From: Aureicoccus marinus
Lineage (GTDB): Bacteria; Bacteroidota; Bacteroidia; Flavobacteriales; Flavobacteriaceae
DNA length: 64,000 bases
NCBI RefSeq assembly: GCF_002954325.1
Contig: NZ_MQVX01000001.1
Coordinates: forward strand, 2,037,383 to 2,101,382
Reading direction: 5' to 3'
The translations under genes were made by a program, and so were the position numbers. The notes under the pieces are model-generated. The model saw only the letters and a program-made list of their open reading frames with translations, made no database searches and was not told the origin of the DNA. Shown here piece after piece: positions 36,625-45,678 of this stretch (the first letter of the stretch is position 1; the number at the start of each line of letters is the position of its first letter).

Positions 36625-37161
36625 TTAGTTGCTTTTAACCTCATCAAGCAACAACTCTCTTTCTCCTTTCCGATTAAAGTAAAAATATCTCCCACTGGCA
36701 GATCTAAAAATAGCTCGACCGACGAAGTCTAACCCAGAATATACCGCTTCAGTATCTCCAGGATAAAGATTCGAATTATTGATATTGTAACTCTCGAAAT
36801 AATCCTCTTCTGAAGGATACTTGAAAGAGGAGTAATTATCTCTTACTCTTTTTCGGTCGAGCTCGGTCTTCTTATCATGCTCTTCGATTGTCAAAAGTTG
36901 CATATTACAAGGATCGTCCGATCCCCCTTCAAATAGTGGAATTATATGATCAATTTCATATCCTTTAGGAATCTGTTTTAATCCTTGACTTTCTAAGAAA
37001 TCCCTTTTATTAGTATAACTCCTTTTGACCTGAGACTTCCCAGTTGTGACGTAGAATAGGCTGTAATAGTAGTCGGTCTTTCCAATTCTATAAGTCTCTT
37101 GCCCATAACAAACCCAGACATATAACGTGCTTAAACCTAAGGACCAAAGTCGTATTCGCAT
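36625..37161 (-). CDS. Exported HNH nuclease-like protein
   Basis: 178 aa. N-terminal signal peptide (SLGLSTLYVWVCYG, cleavage near QETY). The HNH motif is complete: EIDHIIPLFEGGSDDPCNMQLL with Asp71-His72, Asn86, and His95 in EEHDKKTELD. The C-terminal 70 residues (YPSEEDYFESYNINN to LLLDEV) are unfamiliar. An exported HNH enzyme could act on extracellular DNA, but cofactor use and targets are unknown. It is convergent with the PtuB-like HNH gene and divergent from the coiled-coil membrane protein. Confidence 0.78.
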   Translation of the reverse strand: MRIRLWSLGLSTLYVWVCYGQETYRIGKTDYYYSLFYVTTGKSQVKRSYTNKRDFLESQGLKQIPKGYEIDHIIPLFEGGSDDPCNMQLLTIEEHDKKTELDRKRVRDNYSSFKYPSEEDYFESYNINNSNLYPGDTEAVYSGLDFVGRAIFRSASGRYFYFNRKGERELLLDEVKSN

Positions 37162-37255
37162 TTGAATATAAAATTCTGTAGTAAGCCTAAATTTCGAGAA
37201 TACAGAAGTATCAACATTCTCTCGGGAGAAAATACCAATTTCTAATCCACCATGT

Positions 37256-37300
37256 CTACATAAAACTACCTTGAAATTATAGTTTTCTACTCTCGCGTAC
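37256..37300 (+). repeat. Intergenic repeat copy A (hairpin TAG-TTTT-CTA)
   Basis: CTACATAAAACT followed by TTGAAATTATAG and TTTTCTAC is shared, in order and spacing, with 39308-39345. Both copies lie 110-140 bases before the start of the next plus-strand gene. The central hairpin TAG/CTA changes to CAG/CTG in the other copy. Confidence 0.4.
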
Positions 37301-37386
37301 TTCCGTCAAATACTATTTTGTAATTACAATTAACAAAGGCACCATTATAAGTTTCAAAAATGATGCTTTCCTATAATTAAGCAAGA

Positions 37387-38319
37387 ATGTCTAATCGAGT
37401 AAGAAACATCAAATTTCAAATTGAAGGCGAAATTGTTTTTCATAATTATGAAAAACATAAAAATACGGAGAAGGAAGTACTTCAAACACTCATGCACCAA
37501 CGAAATTCCATTGAGCAAAAAATCGCTTATGAATTGTCCAGGAGATTCGACACAAGAGTTTGGTGCGACTTAATTTTTGAAGAAGGAAGTATAATAGTAT
37601 CTGGCACCGTTATGCTCGAATGGATAATATTAGCTGGCGGAATTATGACTTTTATTGATTACGCCTCAAGAATAATTAACTGGACCCTTGAAAGGATAAT
37701 AAGAAATGAGATAGGCAACACATTTACTAATCGTAACTATACGGTATTTATAATGAGTCATACTGATTATGAATCGACTGAACCCAACAGTTTACGTGAA
37801 ATATCGCCAGCATCTCCATTTAACTTAAGGACGATACTAATCGCCATCACATTAGCCAACTTAATCCTAATACTAGGCGGTAATATATACAACTTTATTA
37901 CAGTTGAATCTACAAAGGATCAATATTTAAAGGCTAAAGAAGAAGTACTTGAAATGAACTTCAATTTAAAAAACTTAGTAACTGACTTAAAGCTAAAAGA
38001 ACTCGAGGCTCGATCTAAAATTGAAGCATTACCAAACAAACTAGAAAATGAATACTCCGAGAAACTCATTGACAAAAGAGATTCAATTATAAGTCAAATG
38101 AAATCTATTGATAGTGAATTAACCGTTTTATCTGACTCCTTAGGTTATTACAAAGACCCCTCTAAAACAGTTATCCAACTTGTAGAACCAGTATCCGAAA
38201 ACAAAAAAAGTGTTCAATTTTCAGAATTGGACAATAGACTTATCATTGTGTTAGCTTTACTACACACAGGATCTCTAATTCTAATTTTAATCCTATTTAG
38301 AGTTAAAAAAAGAAAATAA
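37387..38319 (+). CDS. Coiled-coil membrane protein, unknown
   Basis: 310 aa, no family recognised. An N-terminal soluble part (1-75) ends in VWCDLIFEEGSIIVSGTV. There are three hydrophobic segments: WIILAGGIMTFIDYA (about 78-92), ILIAITLANLILILGGNIYNF (about 150-170) and LIIVLALLHTGSLILILILF (about 286-305). Between the last two lies a charged, probable coiled coil of about 100 residues (LKAKEEVLEMNFNLKNLVTDL onward). The layout, two anchors joined by a coiled coil, suggests a sensor or scaffold. It is AT-rich like its neighbours and is preceded by repeat copy A. It could belong to the nearby nuclease genes, but nothing in the sequence proves it. Confidence 0.7.
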   Translation: MSNRVRNIKFQIEGEIVFHNYEKHKNTEKEVLQTLMHQRNSIEQKIAYELSRRFDTRVWCDLIFEEGSIIVSGTVMLEWIILAGGIMTFIDYASRIINWTLERIIRNEIGNTFTNRNYTVFIMSHTDYESTEPNSLREISPASPFNLRTILIAITLANLILILGGNIYNFITVESTKDQYLKAKEEVLEMNFNLKNLVTDLKLKELEARSKIEALPNKLENEYSEKLIDKRDSIISQMKSIDSELTVLSDSLGYYKDPSKTVIQLVEPVSENKKSVQFSELDNRLIIVLALLHTGSLILILILFRVKKRK

Positions 38320-38354
38320 ATATTCCTAAGCTCCGTATACGTAATCGCCAACCA

Positions 38355-39244
38355 ATGAACCACTTAGACCAACTAATCTCCTTCATCAGAACTTCTGAAG
38401 AAATCGAAATTGATCCGAGTGACAGGGAAGAAATCATTAAAATGATTAGACCCACCATTGGAATGAAAACCATTCCCTGTGAGGATAAAGACATTAAAGT
38501 TGGGCAATCAAAATTTGGAGGGAAACCCGATTTACCGAAAGACTTTACCTGGCCCAGAGCGAATGGAAAACCCATGCTATTCTGCGCTCAATACAATCTT
38601 TCTGAACTGACGGACCTAGACAAGGAAGATATCTTACCCAAAAAAGGATTCTTTCACATCTTTCTTGCCCTGGATGAAAAGGGTACTGGCTTTAGTGGAA
38701 TGGATCATTCTTTTAAGTTTTCATTCAGTGAAGACGAAAATTTAGTGAGAACTGAATTTCCAAATGACCTAGAAGACCATCATAGCTTCCAACCGGCCCT
38801 CATTCAATATGTGGAATTCTATACCATTCCAGATGCTGAAAACTATAAATACTTTGAGCTCCAAGAAAAGTACGACGATGATCTCTATGATCTTTTCTAT
38901 CAACCTTTGAAGAATTCATAGAGTATGACTCAACTCTAGAACCAAAAGACAATCAGCACCAGATGCTCGGTCATGACCGATCCATTCAGTCCAGCGTGGT
39001 CTATGATTTCGCAGCGAATGATCTAGGTATTCATGAATTGCCAAGCTCAGAATATAAGAAACGTTGGAATGAGATTCTAGAGCAATCTAAGACCTATGAA
39101 TTGCTACTCCAACTAGATTGTTTTGATCCCAACACCGATATTAAAAAATATGGAAGCAGTGGCACCTTCTATTTTGGCCTGTCCAGAACTGATTTAAAAA
39201 ACAAGAAGTTCGATGATATCAAGATGGAACTTCAGATGACGTAG
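38355..39244 (+). CDS. DUF1963 (YwqG-like) protein, frameshifted
   Basis: The first part (to 38921) shows the DUF1963 pattern KVGQSKFGGKPDLPKDFTWP, the family's conserved GG-x-P-x-L-P-x-x-W-P block. Its frame stops after YDLFYQPLKNS, but the adjoining frame reads FEEFIEYDSTLEPKDNQHQML and continues with LGHDRSIQSSVVYDF, the family's conserved Gly-His/Tyr-Gln/Asp region, to a stop at 39244. One missing T in the run near 38908 would restore a protein of about 296 aa. DUF1963 proteins are found as immunity proteins next to contact-dependent toxins and as orphans; no toxin lies beside this one. Confidence 0.82.
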
Positions 39245-39307
39245 ATAAAGCCCAACAAGTCAACCTCTCGGCCTTTGACTTCCCATGTAATCTCCTCCCC
39301 CACCCAC

Positions 39308-39345
39308 CTACATAAAACTTTACTTGAATTACAGCTTTCTGCCTC
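39308..39345 (+). repeat. Intergenic repeat copy B (hairpin CAG-CTTT-CTG)
   Basis: Second copy of the element at 37256, 141 bases before the next ORF start. Short related palindrome CAGTTTTCTG also at 29413-29422, 86 bases before the LRR gene. Confidence 0.4.
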
Positions 39346-39448
39346 TTCTATATTTCTGGATAACGTAATTTGTGGATCGACTCAGAATAAAGCCCTAAGG
39401 CTTCCTATTATCCCCTGAGCCAGCTAGAATATTGAACCAACACTACCA

Positions 39449-41179
39449 ATGAAAAAAACACTCACCCTTTCCATCCTCCTACTCCTAAATTTTTTCGGAT
39501 GCATCGCACAGAACCAAAACGATCCCTATTGGGAATTTGATGAAGCAAAGCACTTTCGACCTGAGCTGAATAAGGGGGATTTCTACAAGTTAAGCGGTTT
39601 TGATTTTGGATGGTTTGTACTCGAGCCTATGTCCAAATTCGTCAAGAAGAAGGAATACGAAATTGAACGTAACAAATCCTTATCGTACGGACAAAAAGCA
39701 CTTTACTATTGGTGGTATCTAGATGCCCAAGTTACTAATGGTGGGTTTGATCAATTCTATGGGAATGGCTACGGACCTTATGCTTCAACCATAATCAAAG
39801 GTCTTGAACATATTGGCGATACGGCAATGGCCGCGCTGGTCAAAAAAGCTGATAATATCTATCAAAGAAGCCAAAAGCAAATGGACAAAGCTCAAGAAAG
39901 TAGTTTGTCTTCAAGTGACTTCTATGCGGGGCTTGATGAACTGTCTTTGCTCGATTCAAAATACTATGAGATGAATGATAAGACGATGTCTTTAATTGAA
40001 GCATACATCCGTAAAAACCCAAACGAAATCTGTGTCGATGAAAATGGAAAGGAATTTGACTTAGCCTTTACTGGACTTTGCAAGACCTTTTATTCGGACA
40101 AAACTGTTCAAAATGAATTTCCACTTGAACAGGGTGTGATCAATGGAGAATTCAAATCTTATTACGAAAACGGAATTCTAAAAGAAAAAATAGACTTTAA
40201 GAACGGAAAGGAGACCGGGGAGCGCGAGGAGTTTTTTGACACTGGAACCCTAAAATACAAGGTCGTAAAAGACGAGTCCAATGATATTGTAACCTATAAC
40301 TACTTCTACGAAAACGGAGTACAGAATAAGTTAGTAACGAAAAAAGGTTCTACGGACACCAGGTTGGGCGTAACAAAAGAATGGTATGATAATACACAAC
40401 TTAAAGAGCAATCAGTCTATGTTGGCAAATATACCCGGGCCGGAAAATGGGTAAAATTTTGGAAAGATGGAAGCAAAAAACTGGAAGCGAATTTTGAAGA
40501 CGGTAAAGCATTTTACCAAAACTATTGGACTGAAAAAGGAGAGCAAATTTTAATTGACGGAACAGGACTTTATATAAATGAGTATGAATGGCTCAATAAA
40601 ATGCGTAGAGAAGAAACCGGCTATAAAAATTACCTCAAACACGGTAAGTCTAGAAGTTTCACTGAAGGCTTATTACGATCGGAAGAAGAGTACAAGGATG
40701 GTAAAAGACACGGTGTTTCAAGAAGTTATTACAAGAACGGAAATTTAAAGCAAGAATCTGTTTATGAAAATGGTAAGGAGATTTCTTTTAAATATTTCCG
40801 GAAGTTTAAAAACCCAAAAGTCAAAACAAATATTATTTCCAGAATATGCAAGGGTTGCTATGACTTCCACGAAGGGTATCTACTTCCAGACAATCAACCC
40901 TTACCGATTAACGGTCAAGAATTAACACAAAGATTTAAGGCTGAAACCTCCATTATTGAGGCTTATGATGATGACAAAGTACTTTCCTATGGCTACTATT
41001 TATTTATTGACGAGAAAGGAAATGTAGAAAACATAGATTTTGCCGTTGGAGATAATATGTGGATACATGAAGAATTACAATCAAGTATGTCAGAGCTAAA
41101 ATTTGAACCGGCCTTAAAGGATGGAGAGCCTATAAAAAGTATACATTACGTTCGATACCAATTACGCTTGGCCGAATAA
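39449..41179 (+). CDS. DUF4375 plus MORN-type repeats plus TonB-like C-terminus, exported
   Basis: 576 aa. Signal with lipobox-like LNFFGC (Cys17). Residues about 75-190 match DUF4375 (ALYYWWYLDAQVTNGGFDQFYGN; a conserved N-G-G-F/W-x-Q pattern). From about 215 to 430 there are six or more YwqK/MORN-style repeats of the type G-x-F/W-x-x-Y/F-x-x-N/D-G-x-L-K/R, for example GEFKSYYENGILKEKIDFKNG and HGVSRSYYKNGNLKQESVYENG. The last 100 residues (YYLFIDEKGNVENIDFAVGDN ... FEPALKDGEPIKSIHYVRYQL) resemble a TonB C-terminal module. Such repeat proteins are known as toxin-neutralising YwqK antitoxins, but the fusion order here is unusual. Role unknown. Confidence 0.8.
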   Translation: MKKTLTLSILLLLNFFGCIAQNQNDPYWEFDEAKHFRPELNKGDFYKLSGFDFGWFVLEPMSKFVKKKEYEIERNKSLSYGQKALYYWWYLDAQVTNGGFDQFYGNGYGPYASTIIKGLEHIGDTAMAALVKKADNIYQRSQKQMDKAQESSLSSSDFYAGLDELSLLDSKYYEMNDKTMSLIEAYIRKNPNEICVDENGKEFDLAFTGLCKTFYSDKTVQNEFPLEQGVINGEFKSYYENGILKEKIDFKNGKETGEREEFFDTGTLKYKVVKDESNDIVTYNYFYENGVQNKLVTKKGSTDTRLGVTKEWYDNTQLKEQSVYVGKYTRAGKWVKFWKDGSKKLEANFEDGKAFYQNYWTEKGEQILIDGTGLYINEYEWLNKMRREETGYKNYLKHGKSRSFTEGLLRSEEEYKDGKRHGVSRSYYKNGNLKQESVYENGKEISFKYFRKFKNPKVKTNIISRICKGCYDFHEGYLLPDNQPLPINGQELTQRFKAETSIIEAYDDDKVLSYGYYLFIDEKGNVENIDFAVGDNMWIHEELQSSMSELKFEPALKDGEPIKSIHYVRYQLRLAE

Positions 41180-41191
41180 AGTACTCAATCC

Positions 41192-41929
41192 ATGAAAATC
41201 GCCTCCGCCCAAATCAATTCTACCGTTGGCCATATCCAGTCCAACCTGGAAGAACATTACCGCTTAATTGAAACAGCCATTGCGGAGGGTGTTGAGTTGA
41301 TTGCTTTCCCTGAAATGTCAATTACCGGGTACTGCAGAGAGGAAGGGAAGGAAATGGCCTTTACCGAAAATGACCCCCGTTTAGATCAACTAAAACAGCT
41401 CGCAACAAATGGGAACATCCATATCATCGCCGGAGCACCAATTCTAAAATTAGACAAGCTATACATAGGGGCCTTCGTCATTTATCCGAACAAGCCGATG
41501 GCCATTTACACAAAACAGTATTTACACGACGGGGAAGAACTGTATTATGCTTCATCAAGGGATTTCAACCCCATTATTCAACTGGGCCAAGAAAAGATCT
41601 CCCTAGCCATCTGTGCCGATATCAATAACGAAGATCATCCCAGAGTGTCCTCTAAAAATGGAAGCACCATCTACATACCCTGCATCTTCTATTCAAAAGA
41701 CGGAATGGGTAAAGGCAAGGAGCTATTAGGCGCTTATTCCAAGGACTATTCTCTGAACATTCTGATGTCTAATTATACAGGAGAACTCTGGAATATGGAA
41801 GCCGGGGGTCAAAGTGCATTTTGGACCTCCCACGGAAAACGCTGCGGCCATTTAGACTCTAGTGAATCGGGACTCTTGATTGCAGAAAAGACAGGTGAAG
41901 AATGGACAACCAACAAACGACTTGCATAA
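41192..41929 (+). CDS. Carbon-nitrogen hydrolase (nitrilase superfamily)
   Basis: 245 aa. The catalytic triad is complete: Glu41 in LIAFPEMSITGY, Lys108 in YTKQYLHDGEE, and Cys141 in LAICADINNEDHPR. The protein starts MKIASAQINSTVGHI, as usual. Superfamily members hydrolyse amides or nitriles; the small size and ending suggest an amidase of the omega-amidase or predicted-amidohydrolase type. It follows the MORN protein by 12 bases and is followed directly by a small membrane protein, so it may belong to an operon. Confidence 0.88.
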   Translation: MKIASAQINSTVGHIQSNLEEHYRLIETAIAEGVELIAFPEMSITGYCREEGKEMAFTENDPRLDQLKQLATNGNIHIIAGAPILKLDKLYIGAFVIYPNKPMAIYTKQYLHDGEELYYASSRDFNPIIQLGQEKISLAICADINNEDHPRVSSKNGSTIYIPCIFYSKDGMGKGKELLGAYSKDYSLNILMSNYTGELWNMEAGGQSAFWTSHGKRCGHLDSSESGLLIAEKTGEEWTTNKRLA

Positions 41930-41931
41930 CC

Positions 41932-42249
41932 ATGAATAGAGTCAACCCACCACAATCCATTAAAACCGGCATCATAAAAATGCGAAAGGTCCTGGTTGTT
42001 TTTAGCATCCTTCAAATCCTTTATTTCTTCTTCTCCTTCTCCTCCTTGAATACAGATTTTATAAATATTCTGTGGTCCATTATGCTCCTATCATTTTACG
42101 CTTATTACCTCTTTTTCATTTGGAATATGCCTTTAGACAAAGCAGACAAATGGACGGAAACTATTCTAGCCTGTATCTTCGGAATTCTCGCTATGTGGAT
42201 GTTTATACAGTTCAATGATATCAGTAAAAGGAAGAACCAAAAGACCTGA
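41932..42249 (+). CDS. Small membrane protein, three helices
   Basis: 105 aa from ATG 41932, two bases after the nitrilase stop. The hydrophobic segments are VLVVFSILQILYFFFSF, INILWSIMLLSFYAYYLFFIW and ILACIFGILAMWMFIQF. The end is basic. No family recognised. Spacing suggests coupling to the nitrilase gene. A later start at ATG 41980 would still include all helices. Confidence 0.65.
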   Translation: MNRVNPPQSIKTGIIKMRKVLVVFSILQILYFFFSFSSLNTDFINILWSIMLLSFYAYYLFFIWNMPLDKADKWTETILACIFGILAMWMFIQFNDISKRKNQKT

Positions 42250-42264
42250 AAAAACAACTAATTA

Positions 42265-42943
42265 ATGAAATACTTTCTCCCCTTTCTCTCACTATTAGTA
42301 CTGTTCCTTAGCTGTAACTCCTCAGTAAGCGAAGAGGATTTAGTCCCTATTTTCGAGAATGACTCCATAAATCTTTACGCCTTCGTCGGGAAAAAAGTCT
42401 CGGTGGTTCAATTCAATCCGAACAACGGAAAATCTATGTTTAAGATAGATTCAATAACAGGAGACACCGTTCTCGCATCCGGACTCATTTGGGATAGAGG
42501 CTTCCGCAATAAATACAGACTCCTTAAAAACATTTTCAATGAGCTAGAGCCTGGGACCGTTGAATTCGTTTCTTATGACCACTATGGTCGACCGGAATAT
42601 GAAAAGTACTCTCATGTGATTTTATACCTTTCCATCAGTCAAAAGACGGGACATACTATCACCAAAAATACCAATTCGACCCTGTAGAAAAGACGAAAGA
42701 CGGTACTTGGAAAGGACCCAATGGAGAAAGTCTAGAGGAACTATTCAACGAAAAGAAAAACGGAGTATTGACCGCTCGTGGAATATTTGAAGAGTAGAGC
42801 ATGAAGGCGAAATATTAGAGCATTTATCGGACGATATTAAAGCAAGAGTTTCCTTGTGCCGAACCTATTTTAGACTGACTTGGATTGCATTTATACTCTT
42901 TGCTGTGCTTTCGATTATGCCAGTAGTAATGACATGGGAATAA
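42265..42943 (+). CDS. Lipoprotein of an unrecognised family, apparently frameshifted
   Basis: Lipobox LLVLFLSC (Cys17). The first frame is good up to YEKYSHV and then ends at 42687 in a non-matching tail. The adjoining frame reads DFIPFHQSKDGTYYHQKY and goes on to DGTWKGPNGESLEELFNEKKN and GIFEE at 42797; one missing G near 42618 explains this. A further missing G at about 42794 would join GIFEE to VEHEGEILEHLSDDIKAR and a C-terminal helix (WIAFILFAVLSIMPVVM) ending at 42943, three bases before the next gene. The second join is less certain because the extension has no start codon of its own. Function unknown. Confidence 0.6.
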
Positions 42944-42946
42944 AAA

Positions 42947-43459
42947 ATGGATAAAGTAGAAATAGGTAGAAGTCGATCAAAGACATTCTTACTGATTTTA
43001 GGAGCAATTGCTTTTGTAGCAGCCGGTTTAGGAATGATATACGCTTCAGATACTGACATGTTTGAGAAAGTAATTGGAGGAATAAGTATTTTGTTCTTTG
43101 GTGCGGCAATACCCATAGGCATCAAAAAACTCATCAAAAATGAGATTGCGATAGAATTGAATGCGAAAAAACTGATTATCGAACCAAAGTCATCCAAAAG
43201 GTTAAGCCTGGCTTGGGACAAGATTCAGGGTTTTGACGTGATCAAAATTAGTGGTACCAAAATCATTATCATTCTAGTGAATGAGCCCGAAGAGTGGATT
43301 GAAAAAGAGACCAATTCAGTAAAGCGAAACCTGATGCAGTTCAACCTAAACAATTACGGCTCCCCCTTCAATATAACCTCAACCGGATTAGCTGTTTCGC
43401 ATTATAGTCTTCTGGATCTACTAAATGAATACCAGGGAAAGTATAACTTGAAAAAATAA
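42947..43459 (+). CDS. STM3941-family membrane protein
   Basis: 170 aa. Two N-terminal helices (FLLILGAIAFVAAGLGMIYA; VIGGISILFFGAAIPIGI), then a PH-like soluble domain with SLAWDKIQGFDVIKISGTKIIIILV and a C-terminal SHYSLLDLLNEYQ helix. The pattern matches the STM3941 family of uncharacterised membrane proteins that often sit among immunity-like genes. The sequence is close in style to the 44378 gene. Confidence 0.72.
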   Translation: MDKVEIGRSRSKTFLLILGAIAFVAAGLGMIYASDTDMFEKVIGGISILFFGAAIPIGIKKLIKNEIAIELNAKKLIIEPKSSKRLSLAWDKIQGFDVIKISGTKIIIILVNEPEEWIEKETNSVKRNLMQFNLNNYGSPFNITSTGLAVSHYSLLDLLNEYQGKYNLKK

Positions 43460-43512
43460 ATGGAATACAGAAAAGTATTCCTAACCAAACTCACTCAAAA
43501 CCAACCAACACA

Positions 43513-44361
43513 ATGACCAAACTAAAGAAAACACTCCTGCTGATACTTTCCGTATCACTCCTAACCAGCTGCGATTTCATCAAGAATGCATTTACCTACA
43601 AAGACACCACTGAAGAGTTTGTGGATGCTCTTATTGCAGAGGATTACGACAAGGGATTGTCCTATTTAGCTACCGAACACGTGGCTTATCAGGGTGCCAA
43701 TAGAGACTCACTAAAAATCGGACTTCGGAACTTCGGTCAATTAATCGTAGACAATTTTGGAAAAGAACTGGACTATAAGTTCATGACTGCACACAAAACC
43801 TTTTCGACCATTGAAGGACAAAGCACGGCGCCCAATACCACCTTAGCGAGAATCGAATTTGCGAATGAAACGGAGTTCGGTGTTTTTGAAATTATCTTCG
43901 ATGATTCCACCAATAAAATTTTACGCATAGACACCCTGGATGTAAAAGAGCCCATTCCAGATATGACTTTCTTTTGGCTCGTTGGGCTCCTAGCCATTTG
44001 CGTTCCGATATTCAATATTTGGGTCATACGCAAAATCAAAAAGAGTAAGGTCAAAAGAAAATGGCTGAAGTATTTGGGTGTACTCATCTTCAATGTTCCC
44101 TCCTTCACTTATAACGCCGTACAAGGGCTTTCCTTTAGTTTATTAAGCTTTCAATTCCTGTTTGGAATTGGTTTTTACTATATGGGATATCTCGGATCTG
44201 TATGGACAGTCGGAATACCGCTTGGAGGTCTGTATTGGCTCTGGAGATTGAAGGTAAGATCGAAGAAAGAAGCTGCAGAGGCTAAAGCTCAGGCTGAGGT
44301 TGAAGCGAAGGCCGAAGCTGAACCGGAGGCTGAGGATTTAAGCGAACAAGAGGATGAATAA
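43513..44361 (+). CDS. Lipoprotein with NTF2-like domain and three C-terminal helices
   Basis: 282 aa. Signal with lipobox SLLTSC (Cys20). Residues about 30-140 look like an NTF2/DUF3887-type fold: TTEEFVDALIAEDYDKGLSYL, then a beta-rich part with FGVFEIIFDDSTNKI. Three hydrophobic segments follow (FFWLVGLLAICVPIFNIWVI; YLGVLIFNVPSFTY; LLSFQFLFGIGFYYMGYLG), with a Lys/Glu/Ala-rich tail (KKEAAEAKAQAEVEAKAEAE). No function known. Confidence 0.68.
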   Translation: MTKLKKTLLLILSVSLLTSCDFIKNAFTYKDTTEEFVDALIAEDYDKGLSYLATEHVAYQGANRDSLKIGLRNFGQLIVDNFGKELDYKFMTAHKTFSTIEGQSTAPNTTLARIEFANETEFGVFEIIFDDSTNKILRIDTLDVKEPIPDMTFFWLVGLLAICVPIFNIWVIRKIKKSKVKRKWLKYLGVLIFNVPSFTYNAVQGLSFSLLSFQFLFGIGFYYMGYLGSVWTVGIPLGGLYWLWRLKVRSKKEAAEAKAQAEVEAKAEAEPEAEDLSEQEDE

Positions 44362-44377
44362 GTAATAATCGTCTCAA

Positions 44378-44929
44378 ATGAACACTACAGTTTTAGAAGC
44401 CAAATTAAAAAGGCATAAAATTTCTTATTCCAATGAAAATGGAAAAATAGTGATCGGAAAACATAAAACAGACCTGGCAACTATAATCGGACTCATTATT
44501 CTTCCTATTGCCGCTGGTATCGGAATTTGCTTAATGATGATCCTAAACAACATTGATTTTAGCGGAGCGAATAGTGGAAGAATAATCGCAGGAATCATTT
44601 TCTTTTTTGGTACAGGATTTTTCTATTTCTCACGGCTTAGATCCAAAAAGCAAGCAAACGACAACCTAAAGACACTTGATCATAAGGTCATCAAAGTCAA
44701 AAACGAGTTTGGGGAATTTACATTCGACTCAACGAACATAGAAGACTTTGAATTTTCGGTAGAACAAATTGATGAAGAAACCTTTGAAGGAAATCTCTAT
44801 TTGGTAGACCATGAACAAAGGAGACACCAGATTCTAGGATTTGATGATGAGACCGAGCAATATGTCCTAAACGATTTAAAATGGTTCATTGAATTCTTCA
44901 TGACCCATGTCGGATTACCGCTTTCCTAA
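44378..44929 (+). CDS. Small membrane protein with C-terminal soluble domain
   Basis: 183 aa. Two helices (LATIIGLIILPIAAGIGICLMMI; GRIIAGIIFFFGTGFFYFS) separated by a short loop, then a charged domain with FEFSVEQIDEETFEGNLYLVD. No family recognised, though arrangement and size match the STM3941-like protein two genes upstream. It begins 17 bases after the preceding gene. Confidence 0.65.
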   Translation: MNTTVLEAKLKRHKISYSNENGKIVIGKHKTDLATIIGLIILPIAAGIGICLMMILNNIDFSGANSGRIIAGIIFFFGTGFFYFSRLRSKKQANDNLKTLDHKVIKVKNEFGEFTFDSTNIEDFEFSVEQIDEETFEGNLYLVDHEQRRHQILGFDDETEQYVLNDLKWFIEFFMTHVGLPLS

Positions 44930-44970
44930 GGCAATTGAAACAAATCAAGTTTGCACTAACATTGAATGAA

Positions 44971-45528
44971 ATGAAAAAACACTTCCTTACCCTCCTCTTC
45001 GCATTAATACTAACCGGCACCTACGCCCAGGGCACCAACGATATTAGTACAGAAACGATTTGGAGAGTAAACTTTTTAAACCCCGGACTTGAATTGGAAT
45101 TACCCACAGGTACCCACTCCACTTTCTCCGCTGGTCTTGGAGTTGGCTATGGCGGTGGATATCCCGATCTGACCTTTGGTGGCAATGGGTTCATCTACAT
45201 TATCAGCCCCTTTTTGGATCTACAAGAAAAGTGGTTTTACAATCTCAATAAGCGGGACAGCAAAAACAAAACCACGGAAAACAACTCCGGGAATTTTGTC
45301 TCCTTACGATTCATCACACGCGGAAATTCTATCGCCGAAAACGTAAGCCGGACCTCAGACTTTGACTTCGCTATTGGCCCCACATGGGGAATTCAGAGAA
45401 AATACGGAAAGAACTTTCACCTCCTCCTCGATATCGGACCTCAATACTATTTCGACACCAACGGAAATGGAAATATCTGGCCCATCATGCTGCAATTGAA
45501 CTTGGGTATTGATTTTAAAAAGAGGTAA
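44971..45528 (+). CDS. Outer-membrane beta-barrel-like exported protein
   Basis: 185 aa from ATG 44971, giving the signal MKKHFLTLLFALILTGTYAQ; a TTG 36 bases upstream would add a non-signal extension. The mature chain has alternating polar/hydrophobic strands and many aromatic-Gly turns (GVGYGGGYPDLTFGGNGFIYI; LLLDIGPQYYFDTNGNGNIW), ending in a strand with terminal Lys-Arg (LGIDFKKR). The pattern suits an eight-strand outer-membrane barrel. No family named. Confidence 0.65.
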   Translation: MKKHFLTLLFALILTGTYAQGTNDISTETIWRVNFLNPGLELELPTGTHSTFSAGLGVGYGGGYPDLTFGGNGFIYIISPFLDLQEKWFYNLNKRDSKNKTTENNSGNFVSLRFITRGNSIAENVSRTSDFDFAIGPTWGIQRKYGKNFHLLLDIGPQYYFDTNGNGNIWPIMLQLNLGIDFKKR

Positions 45529-45678
45529 GAGCCACTTATTTTTTCAAATGCCCTATCCCCAAAACACAAGGCGTTTTCAAATTGAATTTTAGGTAACTTT
45601 CTAACCGGTTGGAACCTTAATAAACCTTGTTTATATTACCACTGATCCTAGTTTAAACTTTTTAAAATTAATTACATA

